Part shown: in pieces, positions 8,630 through 17,904 of the stretch | Layout of the letters: every line of letters begins with the position of its first letter | Position numbering within the stretch: position 1 is the stretch's first letter | Assembly: GCA_965250215.1 (NCBI GenBank) | Contig: CBDFNN010000004.1 | Span: 4,278,001-4,342,000 of the forward strand | Origin: CBDFNN01 sp965250215 | GTDB taxonomy: Bacteria; Bacteroidota; Rhodothermia; Rhodothermales; DATKEJ01 | Reading direction: 5' to 3' | DNA: 64,000 nucleotides | The notes under the pieces: generated by a model | What the model was told of the DNA's origin: nothing | Database searches by the model: none | Seen by the model: the letters and a program-made list of their open reading frames with translations, nothing else | Program-made: the position numbers and the translations under genes

Positions 8630-11600
8630 TTGTCGGTCAGACTCTACAATAATTATTCCCTTTTCATCCTAGTTGGACTTGTTCTTCTAGGCCCAAGTGC
8701 AGTGCTATCACAGTCTAGCTCAAGGGCTGAAGGAGGACTCTCACAGATTGCCCAAGGGATCCTGGATATTTCGGATGAAGTCGATTTCGTTCCTCTCCTC
8801 TCTCCAACCAATCAGTCCTTTCGTTACAACTCCTCACTGGAAGCCAAGCAAGTCCTCGCCGATTTTCTCGTAGAAGGAGGATGGGACGATCGGCGAGGCG
8901 AATTCAAATTGATCGCCGATAGAAGAAGTCCCGGAGGACGGCACCTCCGCTACCAACAACACTGTGGCGATATTCCTTTGGCTCATCGGTTTTTGAAACT
9001 GAATCTGATTGGCGAGATAGCTAATGTTCAGGGCAGCTTTGATGCCGATATTGACTGCTCCTCGTTTTCGAAATTGTCTCCTGCAAGAGCGCAGATCAGT
9101 TCCTCTCAAGTGGCAAGCTGGTTCACAACCAACCTCCTTATCCGAGAATCCGGGCGGACGGTCATTATTGACATCGGCGAGGGCCCAGAGCTTGTCATCG
9201 AATCTAAAGTGACCACCTCCAGCGGAGACTGGACCATGTATTCAGATAGAGGGGTCGAGCTAAGACACGTGGAATCGAATACATCGAGGAAAAGATCATC
9301 GACGGAAAAACGTTCGGCGTCCGACGTTCGACGTTTGACGTTAGACGAACGAGAACTGTCATACTTCGGGAAGGACGAAGGACACGCAAGGAAAAATAGT
9401 TCAGCGTCAGACTTTGGGCATTCCACGGCAGGAATCAAAGAAGTTGGAACGCCGGTGAACGACAAACGGCAGACGATTGACGGTTCAGGTCTCGTCTTCA
9501 ACCCCGACCCCCTCGGCTCCTCCGGCCGAGAATACGGCGGACAAATGGTCGACAACGAAGACGCCGATACCGACTCGCTCAACCTCGAACGAAAACTTGT
9601 TTCCCTGCCCAACATCACCCAAGGAAACGATGGTCTCTACCGTCTTATCGGACCTTGGATCGAGATCCGTGGAGAGGACGCGACCGGTCGCGTCACCTAT
9701 ATCCCACCAGCCGAGTCCGATCCCAACGATTTCCAATACACCCGCGAGGACGACTTCTTTGAGGCCGTCAACGTCTACTACCACATCAACCAGAGTCAGG
9801 AATATCTAGAGAGCCTGGGCTTCACAGATCTCCAGCGGGGCCCGATCAAGGCCAATCCTCTGGACGGAATTTTTGATCAATCCTTCTACCTGTTCTCCTC
9901 CAACTTTATGACCTTTGGTGGCGGTGGCGTGGACGATGCCGAGGACGCCTCAATTATCTGGCACGAGTACGCCCACGCGATCATGGAATCGGCATCGCCG
10001 GGACTCTACAGCGGTAACGACGGACTAGCTCTTCATGAAGGATGGGCCGACTATTGGGCGGCCTCCTACCAGCGCTCTTTGCATGAGCAAGGCATCCTAA
10101 AACGAGACGATTGGTTTCGCGTCCTCCGCTGGGACGGCAACACTTTAAGCAACCAATCGCGGACACTGAATATCACCGAAGCTCGATATCCGAATTGGCT
10201 CGAACGCGGATACGGTAGGCATAGAGAAGGTTTGATCTGGGGCACCACCTTGCTAGAAATCTATACGGAGCTCGGGCGGGAAGTCACAGATCGGCTGCAC
10301 TTGCAGGCCAACTATATGCTGGAATTTCCACTCACCATGCCTGCCGCTGCACGCGCTCTAGTCCTCGCTGACGTCGCTCTTTATGACGGCGACCATGCTG
10401 AGACTCTCATCTCGATTTTGTCTGAAAAGGGATTTGTCAATGCCGGTGAATTTGGGCCGATACTCAGCCACGATGAGCTTGGCGATCGTGAGGAATTATC
10501 TGCCTCTTTGGACTTCGAGCTTGATGCTAGATCAATGATTAGTGCGGTGGACAGAGTCGTAGTAAGGGTGAGCCAGGAAGACAATGTATTCGTCGAGCAA
10601 GAACTCACTCACCTTGCTGATTCGGACCTTTTCGCTACCAGTCTAAGCCATACTTTCCAACCCGGACTTGTCCAGTACTACTTCCTCGCGACAGATATGG
10701 ATGGTCGCATGGCTACGCTTCCTCTCACTGCTCCAGACTCCCTGTTCGAATTCCATCTCGGACCAGATATTGAGCCTCCCAGCATCGAGCATACGCCAGC
10801 AAGTGCTTTATCGATTACAAACTGGCCGCCGCAAATTCGGGTCAGCGTACAAGACAACATTGGGGTAGCTAGCGTTATTGTTGACTATGCATTACAGCGT
10901 CTTGGTGATACGATTAAGGATGGTAATTTTAACTTGCTTCCCTCTGCCGAAAATGACACCGAATTCTTCGCCAGTCTCCCTTTGCTAGCTGGGGAGGTCC
11001 AATCAGAGGACGTCTTTTCCTACCGGATAGGAGCCATCGATTCCTCCGAAAATGCGAATCAGAAAATCGAACCCTCACTGGACAGCAGTCCCTTTTCATC
11101 CAGCATCGCCGGCTCTAACGTATTCTACATTTTTGGCCCCAACTCCCCTCTCCTCGGCTTTGAAGGAAGCTGGGAATTCGGTCGTCCCGAATTTGGAGAG
11201 CTAAGGCAATCCGCGGATTTCTTTTCCTTTGGAACTGAAATCGATGAAAGCTACTCCGATATAGCTGGCTTATCAGAATTGAAAATCGGTCCAATTGATC
11301 TCGTTGGATTTCCCAAGGCTCATCTCGATCTTAGACATTTCTATGACACTGAGTTCACGCCTTCTCGGAATGTTGATTCGACAGGTGGACATTTTCTCTG
11401 GGACGGGGGCGTGGTTCAATCGTCGATCGATGATGGGGCAACGTGGCAGACCTTAGAACCTCGAAATGGCTATAGCGGAATTATCCAAGGAGAATTCCAG
11501 AATGCCCTCAGGGACTCGGCCGCATTCGGCGGTGACAGTTACGGATGGCAGCGCGACGTCTTCCCCCTTCCTGAATCAGAGAATTTGTCCATCCGATTTC

Positions 11601-12796
11601 TCTTTTCGACGGATTTCGGAAATCGAAGTCAATCATTGAATTACGATGGCTGGTATATCGATCGAATTCAGATATTAAATAATGTCCCCGAGGATGGGAC
11701 CGCACCCAGCGCCGATGCTTACGGTGACCCACCCTTACTCTTCGATATCAAAGATGACTACGAAGATCCAGTATTCGTGGTGATGGCCAGAGACGATTTT
11801 GGCGTGGATAGTGTTATCGTCGACTATCAAATACAAAGAGGGAATGCGATCACAAGAGCCAGTCAGCGCATACACGGCCTCGGCGCATTTAGGGACAACT
11901 ATTTCGAAATCCTAGACCTTCACGACAATCCATTAAGTGCAGGAGATGAGATTCGATTTAAGATTCGCGCTGTGGACGAATCAGGTAACACGCAGATCGT
12001 GCCAGATGATGGATTCTTTGAATACCGATATAAACTAATTGCTAGAAGCGATCAGCTGAATCAGGCGAGTTCGAGTGGATCGTGGATGCGGAATGCGCAA
12101 GGAGGATGGCATCTGAGTCCATTTCGAGATAGCGGTAAAGCAAGCAGTCTGGTCCTCCCTCCTTTCACTCTTGCCAGCAATAGCGACTCTCTCGTCCTAG
12201 AACTCAGACATGAATACAACCTAAATGATGGAGCGGGTGGTCAATTGTCGGTTTCGATCGACGGAGGCGCAAAATGGAGAATCCTCGATCCCGTGGATGC
12301 TTATCCTGGCCTATTGTCGAATATCGATGGCGGCGTCTGGACGGGCCCAAATGAAAACGAAGTGGTTGCTCGGCAAGACTTTTTCGACCTCCGAGAATTT
12401 GCAGAAGAAACCATCCAAGTCCGTTTGCTTTTCCGAAGCAATCGAGGTGTATCGACTCAGGAATTTTGGAGCGTCAACTCCATAGTTCTTTCGCAACATA
12501 GCCTGGACGATGAACTCGACATTCCTCGGGAGCTCCGTTTGTTTCCCAACTTTCCGGATCCTGCATCTACCCAAAGTACTTTTGCCTATACCATTGATGA
12601 GACGGATTTCTACAATTTAAGCTTGTTTGACACAAGCGGGAGACGAGTTCGGCTATTGCTCAAGAAGAAACTCGATCCTGGTAGCTTCCAAACTAGCGTA
12701 GAATTAGCTGAGCTCTCAAGCGGCACGTATTTCTTGGTCTTGGAATCGGAGGATCGTGGGATTAGGAAGACGGAGAGCTTGACGATTATTCGATAA
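8630..12796 (+). CDS. large secreted M36-like zinc metalloprotease with sorting domain
   Basis: A 1388-residue exported protease. TTG at 8630 is the likely start: an in-frame TGA sits ten codons upstream and no ATG precedes the signal peptide (SLFILVGLVLLGPSAVLSQ). Residues 30-215 resemble a propeptide. The zinc site is HEYAH (about 445-449), with the third ligand Glu470 in ALHEGWADYWA, the fungalysin (M36) arrangement. Two similar beta regions follow (about 855-1030 and 1130-1300) containing D-GATW and D-GAKW strands as in MAM or immune-inhibitor-A-like domains, each preceded by a bacterial Ig-like module (about 720-830 and 1030-1120). The last 80 residues are a sorting domain (LRLFPNFPDPAS, LFDTSGRRVRLL, SGTYFLVLES). 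Residues about 228-285, between propeptide and catalytic domain, are encoded by inverted heptamer arrays and look like an unstructured linker. Confidence 0.85.
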   Translation: MSVRLYNNYSLFILVGLVLLGPSAVLSQSSSRAEGGLSQIAQGILDISDEVDFVPLLSPTNQSFRYNSSLEAKQVLADFLVEGGWDDRRGEFKLIADRRSPGGRHLRYQQHCGDIPLAHRFLKLNLIGEIANVQGSFDADIDCSSFSKLSPARAQISSSQVASWFTTNLLIRESGRTVIIDIGEGPELVIESKVTTSSGDWTMYSDRGVELRHVESNTSRKRSSTEKRSASDVRRLTLDERELSYFGKDEGHARKNSSASDFGHSTAGIKEVGTPVNDKRQTIDGSGLVFNPDPLGSSGREYGGQMVDNEDADTDSLNLERKLVSLPNITQGNDGLYRLIGPWIEIRGEDATGRVTYIPPAESDPNDFQYTREDDFFEAVNVYYHINQSQEYLESLGFTDLQRGPIKANPLDGIFDQSFYLFSSNFMTFGGGGVDDAEDASIIWHEYAHAIMESASPGLYSGNDGLALHEGWADYWAASYQRSLHEQGILKRDDWFRVLRWDGNTLSNQSRTLNITEARYPNWLERGYGRHREGLIWGTTLLEIYTELGREVTDRLHLQANYMLEFPLTMPAAARALVLADVALYDGDHAETLISILSEKGFVNAGEFGPILSHDELGDREELSASLDFELDARSMISAVDRVVVRVSQEDNVFVEQELTHLADSDLFATSLSHTFQPGLVQYYFLATDMDGRMATLPLTAPDSLFEFHLGPDIEPPSIEHTPASALSITNWPPQIRVSVQDNIGVASVIVDYALQRLGDTIKDGNFNLLPSAENDTEFFASLPLLAGEVQSEDVFSYRIGAIDSSENANQKIEPSLDSSPFSSSIAGSNVFYIFGPNSPLLGFEGSWEFGRPEFGELRQSADFFSFGTEIDESYSDIAGLSELKIGPIDLVGFPKAHLDLRHFYDTEFTPSRNVDSTGGHFLWDGGVVQSSIDDGATWQTLEPRNGYSGIIQGEFQNALRDSAAFGGDSYGWQRDVFPLPESENLSIRFLFSTDFGNRSQSLNYDGWYIDRIQILNNVPEDGTAPSADAYGDPPLLFDIKDDYEDPVFVVMARDDFGVDSVIVDYQIQRGNAITRASQRIHGLGAFRDNYFEILDLHDNPLSAGDEIRFKIRAVDESGNTQIVPDDGFFEYRYKLIARSDQLNQASSSGSWMRNAQGGWHLSPFRDSGKASSLVLPPFTLASNSDSLVLELRHEYNLNDGAGGQLSVSIDGGAKWRILDPVDAYPGLLSNIDGGVWTGPNENEVVARQDFFDLREFAEETIQVRLLFRSNRGVSTQEFWSVNSIVLSQHSLDDELDIPRELRLFPNFPDPASTQSTFAYTIDETDFYNLSLFDTSGRRVRLLLKKKLDPGSFQTSVELAELSSGTYFLVLESEDRGIRKTESLTIIR
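9311..9352. repeat. heptamer array inside the metalloprotease gene, arm 1
   Basis: Six 7-bp units starting with CG (cgttcgg, cgtccga, cgttcga, cgtttga, cgttaga, cgaacga). It is read through in frame as part of the linker, with no stop codon. Confidence 0.85.
9448..9482. repeat. heptamer array inside the metalloprotease gene, arm 2
   Basis: Five units, four ending in ACG (gtgaacg, acaaacg, gcagacg, attgacg). This is the reverse-complement theme of 9311-9352, with a 95-bp spacer. It lies wholly in coding sequence. Confidence 0.75.
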
Positions 12797-12797
12797 A

Positions 12798-12933
12798 GCG
12801 GATTTCCGAAGGTCCGAGGGAGCGAAGGTCCGATTATCCGATGGTCCGAGGGAGCGATGGTCCGATACTCCGATAGACCGATTTTCCGAGGGATTGATTT
12901 TCCGAGAGTCCGAAAGAGCGACAGAGCGAAATC
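12798..12933. repeat. octamer array of 17 units, arm 1
   Basis: Seventeen consecutive 8-bp units beginning two bases after the metalloprotease stop codon. Most follow the pattern CCGA or GCGA plus four variable bases (ccgaaggt, ccgaggga, gcgaaggt, ccgattat, ccgatggt and so on), with ccgaggga occurring three times. Confidence 0.95.
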
Positions 12934-13099
12934 ACAGCTTAATCAAAAACACGCGTTGACTACAGTAAACTTCCTAGTCCTTTCAAAGACTATTCCCTTT
13001 TGTTGTGTTACTTTTGAGTTCAATATTAAAGTTGTTTCAGAATTCCGATCATGCTGGAATACCGATTTGTGCTGACCATAGAGACGAAGTGCCTGCAAA

Positions 13100-13235
13100 T
13101 CGGGTCATCGGAAATTTGGTCTATCGGACAATCGCTTCCTCGATCCATCGGAGTATCAGATAATCGTTTCGTCGAACCTTCGGAATTTCGTTCTTTCGGA
13201 TCATCGGAAATTCGGACCATCGGATAATCGCTCCC
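13100..13235. repeat. octamer array of 17 units, arm 2 (inverted)
   Basis: Seventeen 8-bp units of the pattern TCGN plus four (tcggaaat, tcggacca, tcggataa and so on), ending just before the ATG at 13240. Its length equals arm 1 (136 bp), its orientation is opposite, and many reverse-complement words are shared with arm 1 (gggagcga, ttatccga, tggtccga, tactccga). The 166-bp spacer holds no gene. Confidence 0.95.
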
Positions 13236-13239
13236 CCTT

Positions 13240-13770
13240 ATGCAAAACCTCGCCGCCTTCATGCGCGACACCCAGCTCACCCCAGGCCTCCTGGAAAAAT
13301 ACAAGCCAGGAACGATCTTCCGAGAACGTGGCTTTACCGATACAAGCGACCAGTTCGGTGGATTTGCCGCGAGCCATCGCTTCCTCATATTGACCGGCGG
13401 CAGCTCTGTACGAAAGCTTGGCGCCTTGTCAGCCAATCCCGAATGGAATCTTTGCGTCTTTAAACCAGGTTGCTCCTTCAAGGTCATCGGAGTTGACAAA
13501 AATGAGGAGCACACACAGATCACTCTCTTCGAGTTTCCCATCGAGGACTTGCCCAATCATCGATCGAACGAACTGAACGAGGCCGAGCAGAATTTAGCAA
13601 AGCGAGCAACTCAATGGTTTGAGGAGGCTCTTAGGAGAAAGCCACTTCCCGAGCTTACGGATCCAAAGTGGCTGAGAAGAACGGAGTTGCCTCTCGGAAT
13701 CGGTGAGGATGGAGAATTCTTTGAGGCGCTGAGCCGAACAGACGAAGCTGACATCTCCGACAAGGGCTAG
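13240..13770 (+). CDS. conserved-looking hypothetical protein, 176 residues
   Basis: A soluble protein with no signal peptide or membrane segment. I do not recognise the family. It has a compact N-terminal half with hydrophobic strands (SHRFLILTGG, NLCVFKPGCSFKVIGVD, HTQITLFEFP) and a charged helical C-terminus. The ATG at 13240 lies 5 bp past the end of the octamer array, so the array occupies the whole 5' leader. Codon use matches the neighbours, and the minus-strand frame over the same DNA (13026-13556) is a shadow that partly reads the repeat. Confidence 0.7.
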   Translation: MQNLAAFMRDTQLTPGLLEKYKPGTIFRERGFTDTSDQFGGFAASHRFLILTGGSSVRKLGALSANPEWNLCVFKPGCSFKVIGVDKNEEHTQITLFEFPIEDLPNHRSNELNEAEQNLAKRATQWFEEALRRKPLPELTDPKWLRRTELPLGIGEDGEFFEALSRTDEADISDKG

Positions 13771-13811
13771 ATGGGTGATCAAAAAAGAAAGCACTTTATG
13801 ACACAGCTAAG

Positions 13812-14501
13812 ATGAGCCACATTTTCGGAGAGAAATTAGTTTCGAAGAGGTCTTTAAGATCTCGAAAGACTTCTCTAGCATTCTTGTTTGCTATCCTATT
13901 GGGAGTGCAGTCTGATCTACAGGCGCAGATGGGAATCCACGCAGGCCCTCAGATAAGTCTTCTTGGTTTTGGTCTATCTGGTGAGCTCAACCTCGGAAGA
14001 TTTGGAGTCTCTGGAGAATTCGGATTCGTACCAGTGCGAAGCATTGCATTCACTGAAGAGGACATCGACTTTCTCGTCAACACCGACTTCTACGGCGGAC
14101 TCTTCATGCTGAATCTGCGACCAACTGCCGGGAAGCTATCGCTCGATTTCGGCATTCTATACGGTGGCTACCTCGCAGATGGCTCGGCTAGCAATGTCGA
14201 CCGGAACGTATTTATCGGTAACCATCTCTATGACGCCGCGGATCTTGGAGATCTCTTGGCGGACATCGATTTTGACGGGCCCGCCCCAGCCACCATGATT
14301 GGCTTGAGAGGTCGGGGATTCAACCTTGGAATTGGTCTAGCCATTACGGGAGAAGCTCAAGTCAATCTCGCTGCCACTGGTTTAATCAAAGACGATCCTC
14401 AATTCGTAGAAGATCTCGCCTTGCAAGCCAGCAATATTGAGCGAGACATTCTTAGTAAAATTCCCTTCATGCCCCTATTTAGGATCGGCTGGCAATACTA
14501 G
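13812..14501 (+). CDS. outer-membrane-like protein, paralogue of 17905-18558
   Basis: A 229-residue exported protein. A signal peptide (about residues 18-39, FLFAILLGVQSDLQAQ) is followed by alternating hydrophobic strands and a terminal aromatic residue (RIGWQY), as in small outer-membrane beta-barrels. It is clearly paralogous to the protein at 17905: shared pieces include GPQISLLGFGLSGE versus GPQLSLLGPGISGE, FTEEDIDFLVNTDF versus FEEDDIDFLINTDF, YDAADLGDLLADIDFDGPAP versus the matching segment, and FNLGIGLAI. Function unknown. The two copies bracket an RND exporter gene, which may hint at a shared envelope role. Confidence 0.75.
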   Translation: MSHIFGEKLVSKRSLRSRKTSLAFLFAILLGVQSDLQAQMGIHAGPQISLLGFGLSGELNLGRFGVSGEFGFVPVRSIAFTEEDIDFLVNTDFYGGLFMLNLRPTAGKLSLDFGILYGGYLADGSASNVDRNVFIGNHLYDAADLGDLLADIDFDGPAPATMIGLRGRGFNLGIGLAITGEAQVNLAATGLIKDDPQFVEDLALQASNIERDILSKIPFMPLFRIGWQY

Positions 14502-14529
14502 TTGGTTCGTGGTTTTTGGTTAAATGGTC
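14502..14529. repeat. short heptamer array (TTGGTTN theme)
   Basis: Four 7-bp units (ttggttc, gtggttt, ttggtta, aatggtc) starting directly after the TAG of the preceding gene and running through the stop codon of the convergent exporter gene. Confidence 0.65.
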
Positions 14530-17057
14530 TCTGGAAAATTTTTCGTTCGAGGTGATTTTCCCTTCAGACGCCAGAGTTTTGGCAACAAATGCAAGGACGA
14601 AAGCAAGGCCACGATTAAGCCAAAAGCACCTACTAAGCCCATCTCGCGGACTCCATCGAATGTGGCGAAGCTCATGCAGAGAAAAGCGACGACCGTTGTA
14701 AAGGTGGTAAAGCTCAGGGCTGAGCCCGTCTCAGACAAAATCGACCTCATCTTCTCTCCTTTTCGGAGCCGCTGTACGATGTGAATTCCATCATCCACGC
14801 CAATGCCTATCAGAATCGGTGCAATCGACATCGTCAACATTGTCAACTCGATTCCAAATACCGCCATGAAGGCCAAGGCGGCAGCGATGCCAATCAAGGC
14901 TGGAGTTAGGCACAGTAATACCGAAAACCAATTACGCATCCAGACGAAGAGCAGAAGCAAGACCAAGATCAAGGCCAGCGAAAATGCTCTCGTCGCATCT
15001 CGTTGAAGAATGGCTCGATGGGCTCGTCCCTCGAACATGCTCCCCTCGAAAAAGCTATTCTCAAGCTTGTCGCCTCCAGCTCTTTGAAAGGTCTCGAGAA
15101 AGTTTGGGATGACACCTTCTGCCCAAGGGAATCGATTTAAATAGATCGATGATCGTATCTGATACATATCTGAGGATTTCTCCACAAATCGATCAGGATC
15201 TAGTCCATTGACCCGAAGATCACTCAGGTCAAATGGATTCAAATCCGTATCGAAAAGCATGGACAATTTTTCGCGATAGTCCGAGGTAAAACCAATGCCC
15301 TCGGCTGTCGCTTGTCGTTCTTGACCGAAATACTCTTCCAATAGCTGATCATAGTCAGCCAAAAATCGATCTTTCGAAAAACCAGTTTCCTCATTCGAAA
15401 CGAATTGCGCATTGGTCAACTGCTGCTTGGCAGGTGGAAGCCAATCGGACAAACTCTCAATGGCTACTACGCCAGCTCGTTGCGATCCTAGACGAATCAA
15501 GGCAATAGCTTTCCGCTCATTATCGATAGCCTCCTCGATGGACTCACCCTTGCTCACCAAACTTAAAGGTGTAAATGACAATTCAAGATCTCTATTCAGT
15601 CTATCCAACTCAGCGGTTTTCGGATTGCCCCGAAGAGCCAATCCCCAAGGATGCGGCTCGTATTTGACCCATCTAATAGAGCCGAGACAAATAACAAGAA
15701 ATAGGGCCCAAATAAGGAAAGCTCGCCTCGAAGATTTCTGCTCACCTTGTAAAAATCTCGGGAATGGAATCTGTATTAAGCCCGTTTCTTTTCGAGTATT
15801 GGTAAAGGACAGAAGAGCTGGCAACAATAGGAAGGTCCCGATTATCGCTCCCATAATCCCGACGCAACTAAGCAATGCTATTTGCTTCATCACCGGATAG
15901 GAGATGAGCCATAAAGAGGAGAAGGCCAGACTCGTTGTCAGTCCAGCAAGTAAAATGGCCGGGCCTGGTCTCATGAAAGCATCGACGATGTGCCCTGAAT
16001 CGTCACTTTTCCGAATGTGCAAATGCGCATAGATGTGGATAGCAAAATCCACCCCTAGACCGATGACAAGTCCTACAAATATTAGAGAGATCATGCTGAT
16101 GCTTCCATAGACGAGATAGGCGACACTTAGCGCGAGACTTACTCCGAATATGATGGGAACAGACATCAGCAAAGGCTTCAAAAAGGACCGAGAGAAAACA
16201 AGAAGTAGGAGGAGAATGGCCAAAGCTGCCATCGTCCCGACGCGACGAATATCCACGTCAAATGTCTCTACGGCTGATAGATAACTTACCGGTCTGCCAA
16301 CCAGGCTCAGCCTACTTTTCCCAAGCACAGATTCAAGATTCGGCTCCGTCTTCGCATCCTCTATCAGCCTTTCGATTCCTCGAACGAGGGTCCGTGTTTT
16401 TTCGACAGTATTAGTAGTCGTCGCTGTTTCTAAAAGAATGAAATACTTTTTCCCATCGACCGATCGGAGAAGTCCATCCTCAATTCGAAGTTTGGATTGA
16501 AGCGCATCGCCTTTGAGAGCTAAGGCGGCGATTCCAAGAATCCCGAGAGGATCACGTCCACGAATCGCCCTTTGAATATTCAAGTCCCTCTCATGGATTT
16601 GGCTGGCCAATTCAAAAGACGGCCTCATTCCTTCAGCTCGAAGTCTAGTTTCTAGAAGCTTGAGATGATGGGTTTCAAGATATAAGAAAAGTCGGGCTCG
16701 ACCTTTCTCTCGTATATAATCGATTTGTCCTTGCTCGGGGCTGGTCGAGACAGAAGACACACCAGAGATGTTTTTTAAGCCCTCAGTCATGAAATCAATT
16801 ACAGGGCGAACTTCATCGGCGGCCAGCTCGAGATCGGATTCCAAATAGAGCAAGGCTCTTTCCGTGGTTCCCGTTTTTGATTTGTTCGCCAATAACTCCT
16901 CCTCAGAAGGAGTTTGAAAATCAGATTTAAGCAAACGTGTCTCCACTTGACTTGCTAGAGCCACGAGCACCAGAAGGACAAAAGTCCATCCCACCAACCA
17001 GACCGCCCGATGGTGGATAGAAAATTCTAACAGGTTTTTAGGATGAAGTGAAGGCAA
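14520..17057 (-). CDS. RND superfamily exporter (MMPL/HpnN-like)
   Basis: An 845-residue inner-membrane transporter. The layout is the classic duplicated RND/MMPL form: TM1 at about 19-36, a large periplasmic loop, a TM cluster at about 270-420 containing GLGVDFAIHIYAHL, another TM near 445-465, a second loop, and a TM cluster at about 689-830 containing GIGVDDGIHIVQRL. The two GxGVD motifs are the conserved TM4/TM10 positions. Members move lipids, hopanoids or other hydrophobic compounds using the proton gradient. No membrane fusion protein or TolC gene is adjacent, which fits the stand-alone MMPL-type exporters. It lies between the two paralogous outer-membrane-like genes on the opposite strand. 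Start is ATG 17057. Confidence 0.88.
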   Translation of the reverse strand: MPSLHPKNLLEFSIHHRAVWLVGWTFVLLVLVALASQVETRLLKSDFQTPSEEELLANKSKTGTTERALLYLESDLELAADEVRPVIDFMTEGLKNISGVSSVSTSPEQGQIDYIREKGRARLFLYLETHHLKLLETRLRAEGMRPSFELASQIHERDLNIQRAIRGRDPLGILGIAALALKGDALQSKLRIEDGLLRSVDGKKYFILLETATTTNTVEKTRTLVRGIERLIEDAKTEPNLESVLGKSRLSLVGRPVSYLSAVETFDVDIRRVGTMAALAILLLLLVFSRSFLKPLLMSVPIIFGVSLALSVAYLVYGSISMISLIFVGLVIGLGVDFAIHIYAHLHIRKSDDSGHIVDAFMRPGPAILLAGLTTSLAFSSLWLISYPVMKQIALLSCVGIMGAIIGTFLLLPALLSFTNTRKETGLIQIPFPRFLQGEQKSSRRAFLIWALFLVICLGSIRWVKYEPHPWGLALRGNPKTAELDRLNRDLELSFTPLSLVSKGESIEEAIDNERKAIALIRLGSQRAGVVAIESLSDWLPPAKQQLTNAQFVSNEETGFSKDRFLADYDQLLEEYFGQERQATAEGIGFTSDYREKLSMLFDTDLNPFDLSDLRVNGLDPDRFVEKSSDMYQIRSSIYLNRFPWAEGVIPNFLETFQRAGGDKLENSFFEGSMFEGRAHRAILQRDATRAFSLALILVLLLLFVWMRNWFSVLLCLTPALIGIAAALAFMAVFGIELTMLTMSIAPILIGIGVDDGIHIVQRLRKGEKMRSILSETGSALSFTTFTTVVAFLCMSFATFDGVREMGLVGAFGLIVALLSSLHLLPKLWRLKGKSPRTKNFPETI

Positions 17058-17273
17058 ATCGACTGGAGATCTGTCGCTTGGGCCAAACTCAATAGCTTGG
17101 CTGTGAGTCTTTGCGAAAAGTGATAGTTCGTTCGTAAATATAGCACTTCTTGGCGATCCCGCCCCTTGCCTAGCGACGATTTCCTTGCTACCTTTGTGAG
17201 TCTAAGAGAGCAAGCTTCTATCCGCCCATCCGTGGGGCACGCTCTTTGTTATTTTCACCCATTTGGAAGAATT

Positions 17274-17900
17274 ATGAAACGATTTCAGAACTTTGGTCTG
17301 GCGACCTTATGTCTGTTTTGCTTCTCCTCTTGTGACCTAGATTACACAAGCGAGAAAGTAGTCGACGAGGATAGCATCCGAGATCATTTTAACACAGGAG
17401 CGACCTTCGTCCATATCGAGGCGGCGGTTCGATTACTTGATGCCATCAACGGCCAGGTACCAGACGGTGTAGTCATAACCGAAAACGGGAGAGTCGTCAC
17501 TGCCGTTATTGATGCCGACTACGACAGCAACGGAAGTCGGGAAACGAAAGTATTCGGCGGCGTGACTTTCCCCAATGATGACATGTCTTTTGACGATGGC
17601 GCCGAGGTTAGAATTGACCAGGTTACTGGAAATCAGGTTGATGGCAGCTTGACGGCGACTGCAACTACTCTACCCAACGGTAGCGTAACGGTCAATGGAT
17701 CTGGTGAATTCACCGGTGACGCCAATAAACCTGTTGATGTCGCGGTAGCTCTGGTTGTGAACCCGGCCGCAAGCATGGTCACAGGGACAGTGGATATTGA
17801 TACGGGAGACGTCGAGGCGACAGCTTTCTATGAGGACAATGGACAAGGCGGATTTACAGTGCGGGTCGTAGGTCCAGACTTCGAATTCACCGCCTATTAA
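17274..17900 (+). CDS. predicted lipoprotein of unknown function
   Basis: A 208-residue lipoprotein. ATG 17274 is chosen over the upstream start at 17166 because it directly begins a lipoprotein signal (MKRFQNFGLATLCLFCFSSC) and has a GGAAG ribosome-binding site. The mature part is beta-rich with internal repeats of Val/Thr/Asp/Gly (for example NGSVTVNGSGEFTGD, SMVTGTVDIDTGDVEA). I do not recognise a family. Its stop codon is 4 bp before the start of the outer-membrane-like gene at 17905, so the two form an operon and the lipoprotein may be its partner. Confidence 0.8.
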   Translation: MKRFQNFGLATLCLFCFSSCDLDYTSEKVVDEDSIRDHFNTGATFVHIEAAVRLLDAINGQVPDGVVITENGRVVTAVIDADYDSNGSRETKVFGGVTFPNDDMSFDDGAEVRIDQVTGNQVDGSLTATATTLPNGSVTVNGSGEFTGDANKPVDVAVALVVNPAASMVTGTVDIDTGDVEATAFYEDNGQGGFTVRVVGPDFEFTAY

Positions 17901-17904
17901 ACCG

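Noticed and set aside
9106..9618. Minus-strand frame of 170 codons inside the metalloprotease gene
   Set aside because: Antisense shadow of a low-complexity linker; no start region or recognisable domain.
13026..13556. Minus-strand frame of 176 codons
   Set aside because: Half of it reads the degenerate octamer array and the rest is antisense to a better-supported gene at 13240-13770.
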